Positions 31,820 through 42,314 of a stretch of 64,000 bases of DNA are shown here, piece by piece; position 1 is the stretch's first letter, and each line of letters begins with the position of its first letter. A program made the translations under genes and the position numbers. The DNA comes from Microbotryomycetes sp. JL201. Taxonomy: Eukaryota > Basidiomycota > Microbotryomycetes. Location of the stretch: contig JAQYUZ010000011.1 of NCBI GenBank assembly GCA_033819885.1, forward strand, positions 124,001 to 188,000, read 5' to 3'. The notes beneath the pieces were generated by a model. It was not told the origin of the DNA and did not search any database. It saw only the letters and a list, made by a program, of their open reading frames with translations.

Positions 31820-33427
31820 ATGCACGCCGAGCTGGCTGCCGTGTCGGCATTCCTGGCCTCCTTTATTAGCTCTTCAGATGCTCAGGCCCGATTCGTGGAC
31901 GAGCTCGTGCGCCTGTGGGCTCAAAAGTTCGCTGGACACTGGCACTCGTCAGACCCGGAGCAAGGCTCGGCCTACCGCGCTGTGGTGCGCAACGGCGCAC
32001 AAATTGATGCTGTCGTGCTTCAAGCAGCCCGAAATGCCTGCCTGTCACCGCGTGACGTGCTCGATGTGCTTGCGTCTGCGCACGGTAGGCTCTGGCTCGG
32101 CGAGCGCTGGACGATCTGGGTCGACCCTGGATGCGTCAGCCTCCGCGTCGAGCGCACAGACGGTGGCGCCAGGGATCCTCACTTTATCGAACTGTATGGG
32201 CACCTGCCCCTGAACATCAAAGTTCCCGGCCTCGCGCTCGCGGCTCTGCCCGTTGGCGCATCAGTCAACATTTCCGGACCACCGACGTCGACGGCTTCGC
32301 CCCTCGCCGCAACGACGCAAGTACCACTTGATCAGGATCTAGCGCTTTTGTCGCCTGTCAAACGAACATCTCGCGCCATTCAGATCCTGCCTCCGCCTTC
32401 GCGCGCACCCGCATCAACGGGGCTGGCATCACTTCGCCCAGAGTCGCCCGCCGCCCCCGCAGTTGCACCTCCGAGACTGCTCGCATCGCCATTTGTCATC
32501 CCTCCCACGCCCGACCGTCCTGGGCAACTTTATGTGGATGCACAAAACTCGATGCAGGCGAATGGCAGCCATGGCAATGACGTCTTTTCCCCTTCCCCGA
32601 CGCCAAACTCCGCCACGAGCCACTGCTTCCTTCGATCCCCTTCACCATTGGCCTCACAGCTCTCATCGCTGTCGCCGACTGATCAGTTTGCGCATCATCT
32701 CAGACGTCGTTCGTCGTCACGGAGCTCGTCCCACGCATCCTCGAGGTCGGCTTCCGTCAGCGGCGAATCGTCAGATGGCGAATGCTCTGGATCCGACAGC
32801 ATCTTTTCGGCAGAATCGCTCGCGTCGAGTGTCACCAGCGCCGAAAATGCTGTCATGTGGAAGGCGACCAGCCTCGACGCCGCCGTCCTCGATGCGGCGG
32901 AATTCGGCACGCACTTGCCGATGCGCCCACCGTCTGCTAGCGCCTTCGCGTTTCCGATGTCGAATGCCCATCAGAGGTCGCACTCTTCAGCTGAAAATGC
33001 CTCGCTTGGCCTCCCACTGAGCCCTGGCAAGATTGTCGGCCACAATGTGCGCTCACTGCCATCGTCGCCGACAAAGCCCCGTCGTCGTGGCACTCGCGGC
33101 GGATCAGGCCAAGGCAGTCAAGGCGGTCACGAACACACGTCATCAATCTCGTCGATACGATCCATTCACTCGACGGCGTCTGGTACATCGACTCGCAGTC
33201 GCACAACGGAACAAGTCACCGAGCATTCTGGTGGCAAGGTTGGCGTGCTCGGTGGTGGAGTTTTGCTTGGAGTTGCCAACCCTAAGCCAACGAGCGGTCA
33301 ACGGTCTGGACGCAGCCGCGACCGTCGTCGCGGAGGACAGCGCCAACACAATCACGGCTACAGCATGATGCAGCCCATGCCAACGTACATGCCTCCTCTC
33401 CACGGCGGCTGGGAAGCAGGCATGTAA
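31820..33427 (+). CDS. BTG/Tob-domain protein with long Ser-rich tail
   Basis: An intronless 535-residue protein. The first 120 residues match the BTG (anti-proliferative) fold: an N-terminal helix (ELAAVSAFLASFI), a second helix leading to FAGHWHSSDPEQGSAYRAV, the box A/B region with DAVVLQAARNACLSPRDVLDVL and the closing WTIWVDPGCVSLRVE. In animals BTG/Tob proteins bind the Caf1 (POP2) deadenylase of the CCR4-NOT complex and speed mRNA decay. Fungal members exist but are little studied, and budding yeast lacks one. The remaining 400 residues are Ser/Pro/Arg-rich and probably disordered, with several SP sites and an RGG-like stretch (RSGRSRDRRRGGQRQ) near the end that could bind RNA. Confidence 0.82.
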   Translation: MHAELAAVSAFLASFISSSDAQARFVDELVRLWAQKFAGHWHSSDPEQGSAYRAVVRNGAQIDAVVLQAARNACLSPRDVLDVLASAHGRLWLGERWTIWVDPGCVSLRVERTDGGARDPHFIELYGHLPLNIKVPGLALAALPVGASVNISGPPTSTASPLAATTQVPLDQDLALLSPVKRTSRAIQILPPPSRAPASTGLASLRPESPAAPAVAPPRLLASPFVIPPTPDRPGQLYVDAQNSMQANGSHGNDVFSPSPTPNSATSHCFLRSPSPLASQLSSLSPTDQFAHHLRRRSSSRSSSHASSRSASVSGESSDGECSGSDSIFSAESLASSVTSAENAVMWKATSLDAAVLDAAEFGTHLPMRPPSASAFAFPMSNAHQRSHSSAENASLGLPLSPGKIVGHNVRSLPSSPTKPRRRGTRGGSGQGSQGGHEHTSSISSIRSIHSTASGTSTRSRTTEQVTEHSGGKVGVLGGGVLLGVANPKPTSGQRSGRSRDRRRGGQRQHNHGYSMMQPMPTYMPPLHGGWEAGM

Positions 33428-33722
33428 GACCTTTCATCTTTTGTTTTGTCTCTTTCGTTTTTCACCTCTTGCCTTCAAGTTGTGCGGCTTCTTTCGATCT
33501 CTCGCTCATCGCTTTTATGCTGTTCCCATGCTTTCTCATGTTCTAACGAAATAACGACACACACACACAATCTTCGGTTTTCTTTCGCATTTAGTAGCCT
33601 TGAACCTCTCTCTTCTGCTCAATGAAAAATTTGTTTCGCTCACGCTCCACATCCCACGCGATACTGAATCTAAAGCAAGTATACAGTCCAATACATTCAC
33701 CAGTCCACAAAGCGCATGCCGG

Positions 33723-34835
33723 TCAGTGGCCGTCTGCTTTGGTTTCGCCGATCTTCTCACTGGCCGCCTCATCTCTTTTGGCCACTGTCGTCTGGGCTTC
33801 ATTCTTGCGCGAGGCGTCACCAGGCAACCAACTGTTGAGCGTCCACGTGCGCTTTAGATCGACTGTCGGTGGTTTGTCGCTTACTATTGACGAAGATGCT
33901 GAATTTTCGCTCGTTACTGTCGCATTAGACAATGTTCGGCCGGGAATCGTCGAGATTGGCACTTCAGTATCAGTTGGACTGTCTGGATTGGTGATTGTCA
34001 AGCTGAGGGACCGTTGAACCTCAAGATCGGGTGAGGAAGAGGCGGTTTGCGGATCCTGTTGGCGACTCAGAACAGGCGCAACGGAGAAGGGAGCAGGTGG
34101 TGGCGGGGGAAGCCAGGGGATGGGAGCCTGTTGAACAGGGCACTGGTCGCTGTCAGCGTGTTTCTGCTATGTTTCTGCTATGTGGCAATTTCTCGTCTCA
34201 CCGCGTTGGGCTGCAGAGAGGTTGGAATATCGCAATTGTGTACACGAGCGCCTTGTGGCAACGTGTCTGACATGGTTCTGCCATGGTGCGGTCCTCGATG
34301 GCCGGCGAGCTGATGACCAGGCTGTGACATGGCAAGCGGTCGCAAGCCTGGAGGCATTGAGCGAGTCGGAGGATCATACAGACCCGTTTCAGCTCCACCG
34401 AGGGATGACCATCGTCCATGAGTCGGTCGGCTTTGCGGAGTCGACCTCGCCGCAAACTGGTCGGCATTTGACGTGAACCTCATCTCGTCCCGCTCATGCT
34501 GAAGACGTTTCCATCCTTTAGAGCTGTTTTTCTTGCGACAGTAACGAATTGTCTCCCACAGGCACGCAGTTATGCTTGCAGCAATCACGATGCCCAGGAT
34601 AAGTGTCACGACAAAAATGCCTGTGGCGTCGCACCTGTTCAAGTTTAAAGCATATTTCAGCTCAAGAAGCACTCTCTAGCTGACGGTCTCACTCGTATAT
34701 CCACTTCTTGATTGCCTCGCCTGCCTTTTCGGCTGGCGGTCTCTCGATCTGAATGTGCTCGAGTCGACGAACGAGCTTCGACGACTGTCGGTATGCCCAC
34801 TCTGGTCGTGGATAGAGCCAGCGATTGGGGGCCAT
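33723..34835 (-). CDS. Single-pass membrane protein with cytosolic Pro/Ser-rich tail
   Basis: Three exons. Exon 1 starts MAPNRWLYPRPEWAYRQ and ends IKKWIYE; a 57-base intron joins it to CDATGIFVVTLILGIVIAAS, the one strong membrane helix, followed by the basic stop-transfer WETIRYCRKKNSSKGWKRL. The rest is Ser/Pro/Arg-rich. A second intron (around 34140-34210) joins LQPNA to CPVQQAPIPWLPPPPPAPF; it contains a direct repeat of 12 bases (tttctgctatgt). The C-terminus is NEAQTTVAKRDEAASEKIG and a short tail. No signal peptide is seen, so orientation is uncertain. I do not recognise the family. Confidence 0.6.
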
Positions 34836-34975
34836 ACTTCAACTTAATGATTGACAAGCTCTGACAGTTCGCAATTCGGAGGAAAGAGCGTGCTCCGCGG
34901 ACGAGCGCAGATTCGGCTCCTATGCCGACTGGCGAACAACAAACGAAAATTGGTCTCTTATTGGAACATTTTTGT

Positions 34976-36070
34976 CTACATGTACTCTTGTATGATATGT
35001 TTCCGTTTCATCCATTGTAGTAATTTGGCGTCGGTCTCTGTCACGTGCGAAGCGGTGACAAAGTGTGAGCCTCCCTCTATAACGCAAAGCTCGGCGTTGT
35101 CGTCTCCGATAGCGGACTGAGTTCTTTCGTGGTATTTGCGGTCAAACGGATAGGCATTGTCTTGTGTGCCATGCACCACGAGGACCTGGATCTTGCCAAG
35201 CCTGCTGGGTCGGCACGCCAGCTCTGGGATGAGCCCCTTTCGTAGGCATAAGATGCGGTAATTAAGCTTCATGGTCTCTCCAGCCCTTGTGCCATCGAGT
35301 ACACCAGCGTCATTGGCAAGCGTGAGCTTGAGCGAGTCGCTGATGACCTTGGTTCCGTACTTTCTAGCTGCGACAACTGTAGCGTCCTCCGAGTCTGTAT
35401 ATCCCGCCAAAGCCATATTTTGTGCAAATTCGTCGATGGCAGATGCCACTTGTTCGGACGTGGTCGCTTTCTGGCATTGCTTGGCAAAGTTGTCGGCATC
35501 TCGCAAATATTCCTCGGAAAAGTCTGCGATTGAAGGTTCGGTCAAGTCGCGCAATATTTAGTTGTCATCCAACTAACCAGCCGATTCTTCCTCGGCTGCA
35601 GTTCCACAAATGACGAGGCCGGCGAGGCGCTTGCCACCTTGCTCTACATCTCGCATGCCTGCGCGCAACCCGGTGTGAGCTCCGCCCATCGAGTCTCCGA
35701 TCAGGACTGCCTGTTGGCTCGGCTTGAGCTCCTTGTCGAGAATGGCAAGGATGCTGGCAGCCGCGACGTCGTAGGACCACTCTGACCCGGCCGGTGTCGT
35801 CCTCGACCGCGCAAAACCAACCGCATCGACAGCAACTTTTGTGAAAGGCGCGAGCTGCTCGTCGTCAATCTGTGGCTGCCAGTAGTGTCGCGAATTGTTG
35901 AACGGGTGACACAGGATCAAGAGCGGCAGCGGCGACGCAGCGGATGACGTCGTTGCAGGCGCATGTACAGTGTAGCAGACCGTGTACTCGCGCACTTCGT
36001 CCTTGAACGACGCATCTCGCTCGTGCGGGTTGTATGAGAGCTTGACCCATCCGTCAGACGGCCCGGACAT
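34976..36070 (-). CDS. Alpha/beta-hydrolase (serine hydrolase)
   Basis: Two exons encode about 345 residues. Strand 3 and oxyanion region are LLILCHPFNNSRHYWQPQ; strand 4 is VAVDAVGFARSRTTP; the nucleophile elbow is IGDSMGG, a complete G-x-S-x-G; the acid sits in VLVVHGTQDNAYP and the histidine in IEGGSHFVTASH. The catalytic triad is thus intact. A 54-base intron joins EEESA to DFSEEYLRDADNFAKQ. Start chosen at ATG 36070 (MSGPSDGWVKL); the frame is open upstream without ATG. No signal peptide, so probably cytosolic. Substrate cannot be told. Confidence 0.85.
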
Positions 36071-36726
36071 TGTCGCAAGGATCCGATGAAGAGTTCGAAG
36101 CACTCGAGCAGGGATCTTGTGGAATATCTTTTTTCTTTTCGGCGACCTCTGTTCAAATATGCTATGGCGTTTGCGAGGGTGTCCCGGGACTTCGGACTGA
36201 ACAGATAGAGGAGTCTATGCAGGATCAGCCTTTGGGAGGATCCTCGGACCTTGTCCGCGCGGAGGCTGCACATGGCATCTGGCAGTTGAAGGCTCTCGGG
36301 GCTCACCGCTTCGCGATGATCGAGTGACTCGAGGTCACCCAGACTTACGCAGAACTCTATTGAGCATCGATGTCTGGCATGACGGCTTTCCGCCGAAATC
36401 ACCAATTGGCCGGGTTCCGGCTAGCGAACGGAACACTCAATAGTCTCATTCTCGGGCATCAGTGACACTTGCAAGCTTTCGAGAGCCGTCGACAGAGCAA
36501 GCGTTATGCGAGCTTTTCATTGCAACAGTAGGCCACCACCCTGGACCAATTTCTGGTTTGTTTTTGTGGTCCACACGAGCCTTCTGATATCCGATAGTGC
36601 TGGTCAACTGATCTTTGTCTTCTCCAGCCGTCGGCTCCGTCGGCTTTGCTGCATGACCGACACCGCGGACTCCGAGGACTCGGTAGCCCGACACGATTTT
36701 GCCCATTGTTCTCCTCTCACGCATTT
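36071..36726. other. Intergenic region, divergent promoters
   Basis: About 650 bases between the serine hydrolase and the next gene. Several short frames overlap on both strands but none has matching splice signals or a family motif. Confidence 0.35.
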
Positions 36727-37520
36727 ATGTCGGCCCCGCCAAAGGATATGGAGGGTGAGTGGATCCACGGCAAGGACACCACTATAGGAGGCAGGCATGA
36801 GCGCTGACGCTCGCAATTCTAGGTCGGCAGCAAAGAAAGGTTCCTCCAGCAAGTGTTCAAGACTGGCCAGGAGCATAAACACGATCTGAAGATCTTGCTC
36901 TTTATTACAGCATCGCCGTCAATCCAATGCTGTTACTTCACCTACGTCCAATGCGACAACGAATCCAGCTGGAGATGCAGGTTTGATGTCGTTTGAATGG
37001 AAACCACCCCCAGATCCGCCCTTGTCTGTGAGGAAAAACTTCAGACATGCGTCATTGTATGCTAATGGCCAATTGAAATTTGTTAGCCTGCTCAAAACTC
37101 CTTGAAGAAACTGAGCCAGACGCATACCGGTATGCGTCCTCCACGAGCCACAACCGCGTCTCCTCCACCAAAGGATCAATTTAGTGACCTTCGCGACGGC
37201 ATTCCTCTGGTGCGTGGCGTGAATTTCCCCTGTCATACCTGCGTCCGGGTGGCTAAAATAGCAGTGGCGATGGCAAACCGGCACAGTTGGCGCTGCCTCC
37301 TTTGCCACGCCGCAGACAGTCTACCAGTGTCGCCCCTCCTGCAACAGGACTCACCACCAGCTCCCATGTCCAGAGATCGACCGCTACAGATGCGCCCACG
37401 GCAGCCGCTCTTGACACAAACATAAGGCAGGCGAGCCTCGGCAAGCTAGGCGAGTTTACAGCACATGTGACGAACCGCCAAGCCGAGCGTTATGGATTTC
37501 GTTTGCAAGCTCGCTGCTGA
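36727..37520 (+). CDS. Short Pro/Ser/Thr-rich protein in five small exons (reconstructed by eye)
   Basis: Exons 36727-36754, 36823-36848, 36911-37027, 37087-37209 and 37287-37520 join in frame to give 175 residues. They begin MSAPPKDMEGRQQRKVPP, pass through GLMSFEWKPPPDPPLS and SPPPKDQFSDLRDGIPL, and end ERYGFRLQARC. Introns are 57-77 bases; three are GT-AG and one (36849-36910) starts gcaagt. All four have phase-compatible ends, and reading through intron 2 in this frame meets a stop, as does skipping the others. The composition is Pro/Ser/Thr/Ala-rich with two PPPKD-like motifs, and probably disordered. No family recognised. The chain of exons was selected because it keeps one coherent composition, so it needs transcript support. 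Confidence 0.45.
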
Positions 37521-37831
37521 TGACTATTTCGAGAGCGGCGTTTTGATTTTTGGGGCAGTGTTGCGGGGTACTGTGTGTCAAGTACATGATGAAAGTGGTG
37601 CCCTATGGATGAGTTCTTCTATTGCAATCTGATCCAGGTCGCTGCTCGGCCTTCTCTGACCTTCGTGTTCGAGGGTCCCTTGCTGCGGCGTCAGCCTAAA
37701 AAAACCCGCCTGTCTATCCTCGCCCCGTCCACAGACGAATCCCCTGCATCGCCCGGTTGTTCGCTTGTTCATTCGCCGTTCCCTCTCCCCTGACGTCTCC
37801 CTGTCCCACAAGAGCTGCTGTGCGTCGAACG
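37521..37831. other. Upstream region of the glyoxal oxidase gene
   Basis: A 311-base region ending in a pyrimidine-rich leader before the start at 37832. No gene is seen. Confidence 0.4.
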
Positions 37832-40730
37832 ATGACTGGTCGCCGAGGCAGTGCACGCGCCGCCGCTGCGCTTGTCGCGCTCGCGGCGTCTGCAGCGTAT
37901 GCCGCACCGGCAGATAACACGATCGAAATTGTCGGAGAGTCTGGCGTCAGGTGAGCACTCACTGCCATTGAACGGCACCGAGGAGCGTGCAAGGCGCGAG
38001 CGGCGCGCGTCGAACGATCAGCGCACGCGCGCGCGTGAACAATAGCGTCAACGGCACGAGCCTTTGAACGCTGAGAGGGCATGCTTGTGGTGAACCATGC
38101 GCCGCTGTTATGCGCAATCACTCGCCACGACCTGGATGGCGTGCACGAGCCCGTTGAGCACCGCCTCGGACACATCTGATCAAACAAACAGCGCGCGCGC
38201 GAGAGAGAAACAGTCACTGACACAGAGACGCACAATTCTTTGGCAGTGCACAACAACTGTTCTTGGGACAGAGCAACAAGGTCTACATCGTAGACAAGAC
38301 GGAGCGCAACCCGGTCTCGATCAACGGTCACCCGGCATGGGCCACAGAGTACGACTACACCACAAACACCTACAGGGCCATGGACATTGAGACAAACTCG
38401 TTCTGCGCTGGCGGCAACGTGCTCGGCAATGGCACTTGGCTCAACATCGGCGGCAACCAGCCCATCACTTACGGCGGCCTCAACCTGCCTTCGAGTGGCG
38501 CCAATCCATACGATAATGGTGATGGTGGCAAGGCTACAAGGTGAGTCAATTGAAGGGTGTTTCACTTGTCATTTGGTCTATTTCTGACACTCACGGCATG
38601 CAGACGGCTCGATGTGTGTGCCGACGAAAATTGCGACTGGGTCGATGACGGCTCAAACTACATGACAACTCGTCGGTGGTATCCGACTCTCGAGACGCTC
38701 GAGGATGGAACAATGATCGTCGTACGTGAACTCTCTCTTCCATGCATCAAACGAGTACGCCAAGCTTAACTGTCTTGGCTTCACTCAACTTCAGATCGGC
38801 GGCTGCGACTGGGGAGGATATGTCAACGATGCGAGCCAAAACAACCCAACGTACGAGATGTACCCGTCTGTCGGTGGCCCTGTCGGCCTCAACATCCTGA
38901 CAGAGACTCTGCCGGCAAACTTGTTCCCGTTGACATGGCTGCTGCCGTCTGGTGAGCGAGCGGTGGAGCCTCAAACGCACCGCGCAGCGCTAATGCTCGG
39001 ACAACGCAGGCAACATTTTCATCAACGCCAACCTCGGAACCGAAATTTTCGATTACAAGAATAACATCGAGTACCCGCTCGCTAACGTTCCGCACGCTGT
39101 CAGGTAAGCTCCGTCATTGGCTCGGCGGAAAACGCGTGGGCTGACGTCTTGAGTTTCATAGGACATATCCTGGCTCGGCTGCCACTGCGATGATGCCGCT
39201 GACCCCTGCAAATAATTGGACAGCCACGCTTATGTTTGTGAGTTTCTGAATTGTCAGCCGTCTTTCGACTTCGTTGCTGATGACGGCCGTGCTTCGCAGT
39301 GCGGTGGTACCGACTTGCAGCCCGACCAATGGGTCACGACCTGGAACGTGAGTCCGCTTTTGCGAGCCTGTTCGGTCCGAGGTTGACTGGCATCGCACAG
39401 ATTGCTGCCTACCCCGCCGATAGCACGTGCGTCTCTATGACTCCCGATGTGTCTACCGACTGGGTGGATGAAGACGGTCTGCCCGAACCTCGAGTCATGG
39501 GCAACTTCATCTTCTTGCCCGATGGACGTCTCGTCTTGCTCAACGGTATCGCCAAGGGCACGGCCGGATACGGCAACACGTCATGGGCTATCGGACAATC
39601 GTTCGGTGACGACCCTGTGCACTCGTGAGTGGTGCTTTGAAATCATGTCTGCGACATTGTGCTCACGAGACCCGTGCAGCATCCGTTACTACGATCCGAA
39701 TGCAGCTTCGGGCTCGCGCTGGTCAAATATTGTTGCCAACAGCACTGTCGATCGCATGTATCACTCGGCTGCGACATTGCTGCCTGGTAGGCACGATTTT
39801 GGCGTATTCACGTGCCCTGCTGACAGCGTGTTTCGCAGATGGCTCTGTCTTCTCATCCGGCTCGAACCCGAACGCCGACTATGTTGCACCCGGCACGCCT
39901 GGCTACTTGTATCCGACCGAGTATCGGTACGTGATCTGAGCCTGGACTTTTCCTCGGCAACTGACCCTCATTCCCTCAGCGTTGAGCGCTTCTATCCCGA
40001 TTACTATACGTCAACTCGCCCGCAGCCGACCGGCATGCCCGAGACCCTTGGTTATGGTGGCAACTACTTTGACATCAAGCTGTCTGCTGCCGATGTCGGC
40101 AAAGTCGCCAATCTCGACAATACGAAGGTGGTTTTGATCCGACCTGGCTTCTCCAGTACGCTTGCGTGATGATTGCACGAAAGAATGACAGTACTGATTC
40201 TTGTCGATACAGCTCATGCCATGAACATGGGCCAGCGCTACGTTCAACTCAACAATACGTATACGGCTGCTGCCGATGGCTCTGCGACCTTGCACGTGTC
40301 GCAGGTTCCACCGAACCCGGCCATTCTTGTGCCGGGCCCCGTGCTTGCGTTTGTCGTCGTCAACGGCGTCCCCTCTGAGGGTGTCTGGGTTATGGTCGGC
40401 AACGGCGAGCTCGGTGCTCAGCCCGTTTCGTAAGTCGGCGTCGACAGTTAGTCGAGCGTTCAAGAGCTGACAGCAGTCAACGTCTTCAGGGCTGCTCAGA
40501 CTCTGCCGAAGAGCTCCGGCGGAGACGGCGGCGGCCAGAACCTCGGCAACGGTCCTTCGACGCAGACCGTCTCCGGCCAATCATCGCGACAGCAATCTCC
40601 GACGCGATCTGCTTCCGGTGGCAGCTCGACCGCAGGATCGTCTAACGAGCCAAGTGCTGGCTCCAAGACCGCCTTGTCATCTGTCGCGCTCGTGCTCGGC
40701 GCGTTTGCGATCGCGCTCGTTGGCTTCTAA
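37832..40730 (+). CDS. Glyoxal oxidase-type radical copper oxidase, GPI-anchored
   Basis: Exon 1 gives a signal peptide (MTGRRGSARAAAALVALAAS). A 296-base intron (37951-38246) precedes AQQLFLGQSNKVYIVDKTE. Kelch-like blades follow with the residues of the copper site: the Cys of NSFCAGGNVLGNG that forms the Cys-Tyr cofactor, the Tyr of RRWYPTLETLEDG, the Tyr-His pair of DRMYHSAATLLPDGSVF, and the late His of THAMNMGQRY. The DUF1929-type C-terminal domain (VPPNPAILVPGPVLAFVV) is complete. A Ser/Gly-rich linker and the hydrophobic end SSVALVLGAFAIALVGF predict a GPI anchor. These enzymes oxidise small aldehydes such as glyoxal and methylglyoxal and release H2O2 at the cell surface; in related plant pathogens they serve wall growth or virulence. 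At least ten short introns. Confidence 0.92.
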
Positions 40731-41133
40731 ACAGAATGCTGCGGCGGGACTAAAGAGGAACTCTGCGAGGAATGCATTTCTTTAGATGGACACTCTCTTG
40801 TCTCTTTTTTTTTTTCTACACGTCGCCCGCACATTCGCGTGTTCACCATCCTTATTTCTGTCTACGAAACAGTCTGCACGATACCACGATTTTTGATTCT
40901 CTTTCACTTTTTTCCGTTTCTTTTTGCAATCCGCATTGGACACTGTTTTGCATCTGCTTGTTGTGCGCGATGACGGCGTGGCCGGCAATGGCGGACGGCG
41001 TCTCAAACGAAAATGCGCATGAACGAAGCGCCGCGCTGCGCAGGCGCCGTGATTGCCCCGGCTGTTTCTCAAGTCTTGAACTCCGTTTCCCACCTACCGA
41101 GGCCCTTCGAATCCACAGCACACCGTCTGCACC
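40731..41133. other. Intergenic region
   Basis: It holds a T-run at about 40806-40816 and pyrimidine-rich sequence upstream of the cytochrome b5 gene. No gene is seen. Confidence 0.4.
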
Positions 41134-42033
41134 ATGTCTGACAACAAGGAAAACAGCCAAAAGACGTACTCGTGGGACGATCTCAAGACTGACGAGGCCA
41201 AGTCGAAAAAGGGCCTGCTCATTCTCATCCACGGCAAGGTCTACTCGATCGCAAAGTTCTTGGACGAGGTAAGCTGCTTGAGAATGCTTTGGGTCGTCGT
41301 CTCAACGACGACTGGCGACATTCGATGGACGCTGTCGTTGCCAAACGAGAGGACCTTGAGTCTAAACAATTGAATTGTGGCGTCGGATTGGCGATTGAAC
41401 GCTGACGCTGTCCCTCTTTCTCTCCTCTTCTTTTCGCGTTGTCACATCTACGTACACGGCCTGCAGCACCCTGGAGGTGACGAAGTCTTGTTGGGCGAGG
41501 CCGGCCGGGACGCAACGGACGCGTTCGAGGACGTCGGACACTCTGAAGAGGCACGGGCACTCCTCAACAAATATTACGTTGGAGAAGGACCGAACGTGAG
41601 TCTTGCGGCCCAGTTGCAGAAGACGCAGTGGCGCGCTTTCGGCGGCTCGCGGTTGGACGGCGAGCACTTGCCGCGGTCGCGCACACGAACCTTGATGTCA
41701 GAATGGCGTACCTCTAACACATGTTTTGCTCTCTTTCGATCACAGGCCGGCGAGCAGAAAAAGTCTTCCGCGTCTGGCCCGCAGGTGCAGCGCGTTCAAG
41801 GACCGGGTACCGTCAACGGCCAGCCAGCGTGAGCAGCCGCCGTTTGCGCGTGACGACATCAAGCTGATCCATTCGCGGGAACAGATCATATGCCTACTTG
41901 TACCCGCTTGCAGCCGTCGTCGCCTACTTTGCGTACAGGTATGCGCCGGCTCGTGCTCGTACCACCAATCTCCATTCACCACACTGACTCATTCGCGCTC
42001 ATCAACAGGATCTACACCACCAACTTTGCGTAG
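41134..42033 (+). CDS. CYB5: Cytochrome b5, tail-anchored
   Basis: The haem domain reads [30 protein letters not shown], then after an intron [20 protein letters not shown] and [13 protein letters not shown], so both axial histidines (HPGG and VGHS) are present. A short Ser/Gln linker follows. The membrane anchor is split over two exons: [18 protein letters not shown] joined to IYTTNFA, stop at 42031-42033. This is the normal endoplasmic-reticulum tail anchor. The protein passes electrons to desaturases, sterol and sphingolipid hydroxylases. Four introns, all GT-AG, one (41270-41466) longer than usual. About 140 residues. Confidence 0.93.
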
Positions 42034-42314
42034 ATTTAGTCGCCAGTGACATGAGCGAGGCGACACTCAGGAAAATCGGCAGGTTCTTCCAAGACGGCCT
42101 AGCAGGAGCAGTCTCCGCTCATCTTGTACTTGCCTTGGTCCCTTCTTCTTCTCTCTTCTCCATTGCTCCACTTGGGTCGTCTTGCCATCTGTTTTGTATT
42201 ACATTTTTACGGTTCCCCCCGAGATCATCTCAAGAAAGATTGCCTACGAGAGCAGAGAATCTTGCGCAATCGTTACAACAAGCTAGAGAAATTGTCTGCA
42301 CGGTCAGAAACAAT

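Noticed and set aside
36604-36882. Frame on the minus strand upstream of the Pro/Ser-rich gene
   Set aside because: No family motif or splice continuation; the overlapping plus-strand exons explain the coding-like signal better.
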